Assembly: GCA_031289935.1 (NCBI GenBank)
Contig: JAITON010000171.1
Coordinates: 1-12,193, forward strand
DNA from: Treponema sp.
GTDB lineage: Bacteria > Spirochaetota > Spirochaetia > Treponematales > Breznakiellaceae
Direction of reading: 5' to 3'
Length of the DNA: 12,193 nucleotides
Part shown: positions 7,796 through 12,193 of the stretch, in pieces
How positions within the stretch are numbered: the stretch's first letter is position 1
How the letters are laid out: the number at the start of each line of letters is the position of its first letter
Position numbers and translations under genes: made by a program
Notes under the pieces: model-generated
What the model saw: only the letters and a program-made list of their open reading frames with translations
Database searches by the model: none
Told to the model about the DNA's origin: nothing

Positions 7796-8932
7796 TCATT
7801 CCCCCGTGGTTTCCTGGATGATCCGCAGGGTCTCTTCGGCACAGCGGTCCCAGGAAAAGTCCTTGACCCGCTCCAGGCCCTTGGCACGGCAGTCCCGGTA
7901 GATATCCCGGTTGGTGGTTACCGTAACCATACGGTCCGCCATATCCTCAGTATCCAAGGGGTCGAAGTAGAGGGCCGCGTGCTCTGCGGTCTCCAAGAGG
8001 CTTGCCGCCCGGGCGCAGACTACGGGAACTCCCGAGGCCATGGCTTCCAGAATCCCCTGGCCGAAGCCCTCGTAGAGGGAGGGGAAGATCACAAAATCCG
8101 CGCCGGCGTAGAGTTCCGGGAGGCTCTCCGGGGGAAAATGGCCGGTAAAGAAGACATCGTGCCCATAGGGGCTCTTGGCGACGGTCCGCTTGACAGCTTC
8201 CGCCCCGTGACTATCTCCCCCGGCCAGGACCAGCCGGTGGGGATACTTGGTCCGCTCCTTGAAACGCTCAAAGGCCTTAATAAGCCTGATATGATTCTTG
8301 ATAGGATGATCAATCCGGGAGACGTAGAGGGCATAGGGCCGGCGGAAGCTGAAGGGCTGAATCAGGACCGTGCTTTCCTCGTTTCGGGGCCGGGGGTAAA
8401 AAACCGAGAGGTCGATGCCGTTGGGCACCACTTCAATACGGGATTCCTTCACCCGGGCCAGGTCCACCAATTCCTCTTTGACGAAGTTGCTCACCGCGAT
8501 AATCCGGTCCAGATGCCGCAGAGAGGAGGGGAAAACCACCCGGAGTACCGCCCCCAGATGTTCCCTGGTCCGCCGGGTGCCCCAGAAGGGGGCCATATCG
8601 TGGACTGTACCGATGGACGGGCAGGGGGAGCGCCGGGGAAGACGGCGGTGGGCGGCGGGGAAAAAACAGACATCGTATCCCCGGGCCCTGGCAAATTCAG
8701 GGTATTTGGCCAGGTGCCAGAGAGCGTTGGCAGTCCTGCCGTTGACAAAACACTGGGGGATAAATTCCATGTCCGGGGCAGTCTCGCTGAAGGCAAAGCG
8801 GTCAAAATCCCAGCCAAAAAGCTCGCCACGGGCTCCCGACGAGGGAGGAATCCGCTTGAGGATTTGGTTGAGATACACCCCTACCCCGGACTTCCCGCTA
8901 TCGGAAGTAAAGGTATCTATGCCGATCTTCAT
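7796..8932 (-). CDS. Family GT4-type glycosyltransferase (group 1)
   Basis: Retaining GT-B glycosyltransferase of 378 residues, likely transferring a sugar from a nucleotide-sugar donor to a cell-surface glycan or lipid. The acceptor half has an N-terminal glycine loop, SGVGVYLNQIL (15-25), and TVHDM (109-113). The linker has IIAVSNFVKEEL and VPNGID (169-174). The donor-binding half has YVSRID, the VLAGG strand (235-239), and the E-x7-E motif EGFGQGILE (288-296) followed by EAMASGVPVV. No membrane segment or signal peptide is seen, so it is cytosolic. The sequence cannot give donor or acceptor; mannosyltransferase-like members look most similar by eye. It converges on lon (75 bases between stops) and is in line with cca upstream, 112 bases away. 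No good ribosome binding site precedes the ATG. Confidence 0.9.
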   Translation of the reverse strand: MKIGIDTFTSDSGKSGVGVYLNQILKRIPPSSGARGELFGWDFDRFAFSETAPDMEFIPQCFVNGRTANALWHLAKYPEFARARGYDVCFFPAAHRRLPRRSPCPSIGTVHDMAPFWGTRRTREHLGAVLRVVFPSSLRHLDRIIAVSNFVKEELVDLARVKESRIEVVPNGIDLSVFYPRPRNEESTVLIQPFSFRRPYALYVSRIDHPIKNHIRLIKAFERFKERTKYPHRLVLAGGDSHGAEAVKRTVAKSPYGHDVFFTGHFPPESLPELYAGADFVIFPSLYEGFGQGILEAMASGVPVVCARAASLLETAEHAALYFDPLDTEDMADRMVTVTTNRDIYRDCRAKGLERVKDFSWDRCAEETLRIIQETTGE

Positions 8933-8938
8933 AGTCTC

Positions 8939-8967
8939 AGTTTAGCACAGTTGGGGGGAATTGGGAA
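8939..8967 (-). promoter_or_regulatory. Possible extended -10 promoter for the glycosyltransferase
   Basis: Reading the minus strand, TTCCCA (4 of 6 to the -35 consensus) is followed after 17 bases by TAAACT (4 of 6 to -10), with TGC directly before the -10 box as in extended -10 promoters. The -10 ends only 6 bases before the ATG, so transcription would begin at or very near the start codon, giving a leaderless message. This agrees with the absence of a Shine-Dalgarno but remains tentative. Confidence 0.3.
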
Positions 8968-9044
8968 GCCGTCGCGGTCCTAAGACTGAACACGTGCAGT
9001 TGACGCATGCCCGATGGCGTTTCTCAGTGCTTTTCTACATGAGA

Positions 9045-10394
9045 TTATCGCTTGTTTAGGCGCCCGGCGATTTCCAGAAGCTTCTCCCGCTCGTTCAGGG
9101 CCGGGTCCTCCAGCACCGCCTCCAGCAGCTCGCCCAGAATGAGGCCCAGACGCTTTCCTGCGGGGATTCCCCGGGCCATAAGGTCCCGGCCCGATACGGC
9201 CAGGTCCCGGAGGCTGAGAGCCCGGCTCCGGGCCAGGACGGCCTCCACCCGGCGCGTGAGCGGGAGCAGGCAGTCCGGGGGCGGCTCCAGACCAGCGGTT
9301 CCGTAGATATCGGCCAGACGGAGGCGGTAGAGATCATCCAGGTGTTCTTCCCCGGAGCGGATGATGAAACGCCGGACTGCGGCATCGGTCCAGTCGCCGG
9401 TATAGTGGAACATGTGCTGGGCAATGAGACGGCAGACCGTCTCCCGGACCGCGTTAGGGTAACGGTAACGCCGGAGGATAGCGGCGGACAGACGGGCGGA
9501 CTCTTCCTCGTGGCGGTAGAAGGTCCAGACCCCCCCTTCCCCCAGGCGGCGGCAGGCGGGCTTGCCGGTATCGTGGAACAGGGCCGCCAGGCGGACCTCC
9601 GGCGGCGCCCCGGTCCGGGCGCTGTAATCGCAGGCCAGGAGAGCGTGATCCAGCACGTCGAAGCGGTGGAACCCCTTCTGTTCGACCCCCCGGCAGCGGG
9701 TCAGTTCCGGCAGCAGGAGTTCCAGGAGCCCGGTTGCTTCCATAGGCCTCAGCGCCCGGGAGGGGAGGGGAGACGCGATGATCTTATCGATCTCGTCCCG
9801 AATCCTTTCGGCCGAAACCTTGGCCGTGGTAGGGATCGCGCCGGGGATAGCGGCCAGGGTGGCTTCTTCAATACGAAAGTCCAGTTGGGCCGCAAAACGC
9901 AGCGCCCGCAGAGGGCGGAGACCGTCTTCGGCAAAACGCTCCCCGGGCTTGCCCACGCAGCGGATAATCCGGTTCCTGATATCCCCGGCCCCGTCAAAAG
10001 GATCCACCCGGCGGCCCGAGGGCAGTTCCAGGGCAATAGCGTTCATGGTCAGATCCCGGCGGGAAAGATCCTCCTCAATCGTTGCGGCAAAACTCACCTG
10101 GCCGGGGCGGCGGCCGTCCCGGTAATCCGATTCGGTACGGAAGGTGGTAACCTCCAGCGCGCGGCCCTTAAAGAGCACCGTCACCGTACCGTGCTTGATA
10201 CCCGTGGGAACCACCCGGGGGAACAGGGCGCAGACCTCCCCAGGCAGGGCATCGGTAGCCAGGTCCCAGTCCTGGGCCGCTTTACCCCGGAGCAGGTCCC
10301 GGACCGCCCCGCCCACGAGGAAGACCTGCTTCCCCTGCTCGTGAAAAATCGCCGCCATCTCCCGCAAAACCGGGTGAATCCCCTGGATACCCAT
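9045..10394 (-). CDS. cca: CCA tRNA nucleotidyltransferase (class II, with HD domain)
   Basis: Adds or repairs the 3'-terminal CCA of tRNAs using CTP and ATP without a nucleic acid template. The 449 residues show the class II nucleotidyltransferase head: FLVGGAVRDLLRG (25-37), the metal-binding DWD at 42-44, SRRDLTMNAIA (111-121), and the nucleotide-selecting EDGLRPLRALRF (156-167). A helical RNA-binding middle follows, then an HD motif (H274-D275 in ALFHDTGKP) of the phosphohydrolase type found in many bacterial CCA enzymes. The close relative poly(A) polymerase I is less likely because of this HD domain and the lack of a long basic tail. The activity is needed here, since neither tRNA in the window encodes CCA. 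No ribosome binding site is evident; the start lies next to AT-rich -10-like boxes shared with divergent thiN. Confidence 0.92.
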   Translation of the reverse strand: MGIQGIHPVLREMAAIFHEQGKQVFLVGGAVRDLLRGKAAQDWDLATDALPGEVCALFPRVVPTGIKHGTVTVLFKGRALEVTTFRTESDYRDGRRPGQVSFAATIEEDLSRRDLTMNAIALELPSGRRVDPFDGAGDIRNRIIRCVGKPGERFAEDGLRPLRALRFAAQLDFRIEEATLAAIPGAIPTTAKVSAERIRDEIDKIIASPLPSRALRPMEATGLLELLLPELTRCRGVEQKGFHRFDVLDHALLACDYSARTGAPPEVRLAALFHDTGKPACRRLGEGGVWTFYRHEEESARLSAAILRRYRYPNAVRETVCRLIAQHMFHYTGDWTDAAVRRFIIRSGEEHLDDLYRLRLADIYGTAGLEPPPDCLLPLTRRVEAVLARSRALSLRDLAVSGRDLMARGIPAGKRLGLILGELLEAVLEDPALNEREKLLEIAGRLNKR

Positions 10395-10442
10395 AGACTT
10401 CTATACTATAGTAAAGACTGATGAAAAGAAAGGAGCGACAGG
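10395..10442. promoter_or_regulatory. Divergent cca/thiN promoter region with a 10-base palindrome
   Basis: These 48 bases separate the two divergent genes and must hold both starts unless transcription enters from elsewhere. The perfect palindrome TACTATAGTA at 10404-10413 gives a TATAGT box (5 of 6 to the -10 consensus) on each strand. On the minus strand the box ends about 10 bases before the cca ATG. On the plus strand it lies about 30 bases before the thiN ATG, leaving room for the AGGAG at 10431-10435. No convincing -35 box is seen on either side. Confidence 0.35.
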
Positions 10443-11099
10443 ATGCGGGGAATTGTTTTTAGCGGCGGGGAAGGGCCCTCGCCGGAGCGCTGCCGGGAAC
10501 TATTGGCCGAGGCCCGCCGGGAAGCTTCGCCGGTATTGATCGCGGCCGCCGACTCGGGGCTGGAGGCGGCGGAGGCGGCGGGAATCCGGCCCGGCTGGAT
10601 TCTGGGAGACATGGACTCCCTGGACGATCCCGCGCGGCTTGCCGTCTATCCCGCGGAGCGGGTTCTCCGCTTTCCCCGGGCCAAGGATGATACCGACACG
10701 GAGCTTGCGCTCAGGCTGCTTCGGGACCAGGGCTGCGACGAGCTCTGGATTGCCGGCGGGGGAGGGGGCCGCACGGATCATCTCCTGGCCCTCCGCGCCC
10801 TTTTTGAGCAGGAGTCGCCCCCCCGCCGCTGGCTTACCGCCCGGGAAGACATCCGCCTCCTGGACGCGGAAGCCGGGGCCGGGGAACTCTCCCTGGCATG
10901 CCGCCGGGGAACGCCGGTCTCGGTCTTTCCCCTGGGGCAAGGCCCCTGGAAGGCCGGGAGCGAAGGGCTCCGCTGGCCCCTGGAACCGGTGGCCTGGGAG
11001 CGGGGCCGTTTCAGCCTGAGCAACGAGACCGATGCCGGGAGCTTTTGCATCCGGGCCCTGGCGGGCCGTTTCCTGGCGCTGGTCCTGCAACGCGCCTAA
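10443..11099 (+). CDS. thiN: Thiamine pyrophosphokinase (thiamine diphosphokinase)
   Basis: Transfers pyrophosphate from ATP to thiamine, giving the cofactor thiamine diphosphate; a salvage enzyme for imported vitamin. The 218 residues match the family length. Motifs: GDMDSL (55-60) and KDDTDTELAL (81-90), whose acidic residues bind magnesium and ATP; GGRTDHLLA (108-116); and the C-terminal SLSNE (191-195) of the thiamine-binding domain. The start is backed by AGGAG at 10431-10435, 7 bases before the ATG. No TPP riboswitch fits in the 48-base upstream gap, so control by thiamine at this site is unlikely. The last two codons and the stop are part of a tandem DNA repeat that continues downstream. 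The symbol could equally be written tnk or tpk. Confidence 0.92.
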   Translation: MRGIVFSGGEGPSPERCRELLAEARREASPVLIAAADSGLEAAEAAGIRPGWILGDMDSLDDPARLAVYPAERVLRFPRAKDDTDTELALRLLRDQGCDELWIAGGGGGRTDHLLALRALFEQESPPRRWLTAREDIRLLDAEAGAGELSLACRRGTPVSVFPLGQGPWKAGSEGLRWPLEPVAWERGRFSLSNETDAGSFCIRALAGRFLALVLQRA

Positions 11100-11150
11100 G
11101 CTCGGCTACGCGCGCCTAAGCTCGGCTACGCTCGCCTAAGCTTGCCTAAG
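11091..11150. repeat. 10/20-base tandem repeat overlapping the thiN stop
   Basis: Six consecutive 10-base units: CGCGCCTAAG, CTCGGCTACG, then the same pair again exactly (two perfect 20-base copies, 11091-11110 and 11111-11130), then CTCGCCTAAG and CTTGCCTAAG. All fit the pattern C-[GT]-[CT]-G-[CG]-CTA-[AC]-G. The first unit contains the thiN stop codon. There is no T-tract, so it does not look like an intrinsic terminator. Confidence 0.85.
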
Positions 11151-11185
11151 CGCGCTCCCCTGCCTCCTGCGATGTGTTTAACCAT

Positions 11186-11357
11186 AAACGTACATGGTTT
11201 CATCAGAATCGTACGATGTCTAACCAACAACGTACGGGGTTTTCATCAGAAACGTACGGCGTTTTATCAGAAACCTACGGGGTTTTCATCTAAAAGGTAC
11301 GGCGTTTTCATCAGAAACCTACGGCGTTTTCATCTAAAACCTACGGCGTTTTATCAG
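11186..11357. repeat. Array of eight 21-22-base direct tandem repeats
   Basis: Eight head-to-tail units begin at about 11186, 11207, 11228, 11250, 11271, 11293, 11315 and 11337. The consensus is AAACSTACGGCGTTTT followed by CATCAG or CATCTA. Units are 21 or 22 bases; some lack the C of CATCAG. The right-hand units are nearly identical, while the two leftmost are diverged, and a fragment may extend to 11171. Each unit is partly self-complementary: AAAC pairs with GTTT around a TACG core. There are no unique spacers, so this is not a CRISPR array. With the 10/20-base repeat it fills most of the 322-base gap between the convergent thiN and the next gene; 11358-11421 is GC-rich with nothing else recognisable. 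Confidence 0.9.
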
Positions 11358-11421
11358 GATGAGGGGGGCGGGTTTTCCCCAGGAAGCCTGTCGTGAGGGG
11401 GAAGGAGCCCGGCGTTTCCGC

Positions 11422-12177
11422 TTAGCTCAGATAATCCGATAAGCGCCGGTAGGTCTGGTTCACCACGTGCTTCTTGCCGACGTCCACCTCTTCGCCCAGC
11501 TCGTCGATGAGGCTCTCCAAAGACGACAGGCTCTCGTTGAGGCTCGTGTGGAAGCCCCGGGAACAGCGGAACCAGTAGTTGCCCGCCCCGTCGCTAAAAA
11601 GGCCGATAAACCCCAGTTCCTTCGAGGGCGCTGCGCTTTTGTCCTTCGACAGCGCTGATTTGCCGCCGCCGCGTTTCCACACCGCCGGGGCCAGGAGCAG
11701 GGGCAGCTCTGCAATGAGGGCGTCCAGCTCCGCGCCGGAGTTGAAACTGCCCTGCTTCTTCCAGCGCCGCTCCAGGGCGCCTTCGATGCGGAGGCCCGGG
11801 GCCAGGCTGAGGATGAGGGAAAGCTTCTCCCCGGCCAGGAGGGTGTAGCCCCCTTCAAGGCTGATGATACCCCGGAGGTTCCGGTAAACTGATGGTTCCC
11901 CGAGGGTGTCGGCGATTTTGCCGAGTTTTTCCCAGGGGAGTATCGCCGTCTTCCTGCCTTTGATGGTTTCCAGGGCAAAGGTTTCGGGGCCTATTCTGAT
12001 GGTATTGCCCAAGTCCCGGGCCCGGCCTTCGGCCCGGCCGGCTGCCCGGCGGCCGCCCGGCCGGCTGCCGCCCGCCGCCCGGCCGGCAGCGCCGCCGGGG
12101 CTTAACGCCTCCAACAGTTCCGGGGGAAGCCGTTCCAGGACTTCCCGGGAAAGGGGAGACACCGACATGGCGTACAT
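11422..12177 (-). CDS. Hypothetical protein with GC-rich low-complexity insert
   Basis: I do not recognise this protein. From the ATG at 12175-12177 it has 251 residues, but the frame stays open to the window edge (codons for IKTTR precede), so the start may lie outside. No good ribosome binding site precedes either this ATG or the next Met codon (12166-12168). Residues 1-26 look helical and Leu-rich. Residues 28-54 are a Gly/Ala/Arg/Pro low-complexity run. Residues 56-251 look like a folded soluble domain with alternating strands and helices (LETIKGRKTAILPW, SLILSLAPGLRIEG), an aromatic patch GNYWFRCSRGFHTS near 205-218, and a C-terminal helix. No signal peptide, membrane segment or metal motif is seen. 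It converges on thiN across the repeat region. A clade-restricted protein is possible. Confidence 0.7.
   Translation of the reverse strand: MYAMSVSPLSREVLERLPPELLEALSPGGAAGRAAGGSRPGGRRAAGRAEGRARDLGNTIRIGPETFALETIKGRKTAILPWEKLGKIADTLGEPSVYRNLRGIISLEGGYTLLAGEKLSLILSLAPGLRIEGALERRWKKQGSFNSGAELDALIAELPLLLAPAVWKRGGGKSALSKDKSAAPSKELGFIGLFSDGAGNYWFRCSRGFHTSLNESLSSLESLIDELGEEVDVGKKHVVNQTYRRLSDYLS
12016..12096. repeat. GC-rich imperfect repeat inside the hypothetical gene
   Basis: The 11-base GCCCGGCCGGC occurs at 12032-12042, 12055-12065 and 12077-12087, 23 and 22 bases apart, in a segment that is almost entirely G and C. Each copy contains the 8-base palindrome CCGGCCGG. The copies encode AGRA, SRPG and AGRA, because the middle one is read in a different frame, so the repetition is at DNA rather than protein level. 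The outer copies are 45 bases apart, which keeps the gene in frame. Confidence 0.75.
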
Positions 12178-12193
12178 CCGGGTGGTTTTGATG

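Noticed and set aside
7733..7798. Terminator between lon and the glycosyltransferase
   Set aside because: ATGATAG and CTATCAT are complementary but about 50 bases apart, without a GC stem or T-run; chance is the better explanation.
7979..8983. 334-codon plus-strand open frame over the glycosyltransferase
   Set aside because: The minus-strand frame has all GT4 motifs; the plus-strand translation is Gly/Pro-rich noise.
9342..10421. 359-codon plus-strand open frame over cca
   Set aside because: cca on the minus strand has the full nucleotidyltransferase and HD motifs; the other frame is a shadow.
10395..10442. TPP riboswitch before thiN
   Set aside because: Only 48 bases are available and no CTGAGA or THI-box pattern is present.
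11186..11357. CRISPR array
   Set aside because: The units abut directly; there are no unique spacers of 25-40 bases and no cas genes nearby.
11142..11396. Small open frame over the 21-22-base array
   Set aside because: It starts at TTG inside another repeat, has no ribosome binding site, and the unit length (21 or 22) changes frame along the array, so a selected repeat peptide is unlikely.
11375..11403. Terminator for the last gene (TTCCCC with GGGGAA)
   Set aside because: Only 6 pairs around a 17-base loop and no T-run on either strand.

Overview
The window is a bacterial chromosomal segment that is almost fully coding and visibly GC-rich. It most resembles a spirochaete, probably a treponeme. 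This rests on the secreted protein with 22-residue BspA/TpLRR-type leucine-rich repeats and its C-terminal tail, the tig-clpP-clpX order also known from Treponema, and the protein sequence flavour. It is an inference from family resemblance, not a database result.

Layout, left to right. (1) 4-1716, plus strand: a stand-alone receiver-domain response regulator, then 12 bases later a secreted leucine-rich-repeat protein with 14 repeats of 22 residues. (2) 1734-2004: a promoter, tRNA-Leu(TAG) and tRNA-Gly(GCC), then a GC hairpin. (3) 2031-7720, plus strand: a protein-quality-control cluster with trigger factor (tig), clpP, clpX and lon, packed with 7-21 base gaps or an overlap. It holds a ribosome-bound chaperone, the two parts of the ClpXP protease and the Lon protease. 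No clear promoter lies between the tRNAs and tig, so the tRNAs may be co-transcribed with it. (4) 7796-10394, minus strand: a GT4-type glycosyltransferase and a CCA-adding tRNA nucleotidyltransferase. The CCA enzyme fits the locus because neither tRNA gene encodes its 3' CCA. (5) 10443-11099, plus strand: thiamine pyrophosphokinase, divergent from cca. (6) 11091-11360: a repeat-rich gap between convergent genes. It holds a 10/20-base tandem repeat that includes the thiN stop codon, and an array of eight 21-22-base direct repeats. (7) 11422-12177, minus strand: an unrecognised protein whose N-terminal part carries a GC-rich low-complexity segment made of a DNA repeat read in more than one frame. 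Its true start may lie beyond the window.

Most genes are ordinary housekeeping genes. The parts most worth a second look are the three kinds of repeat packed into 11091-12097, and the C at position 55 of the T-loop in both tRNAs. No defence system, CRISPR array, insertion sequence, phage or complete novel system is visible.
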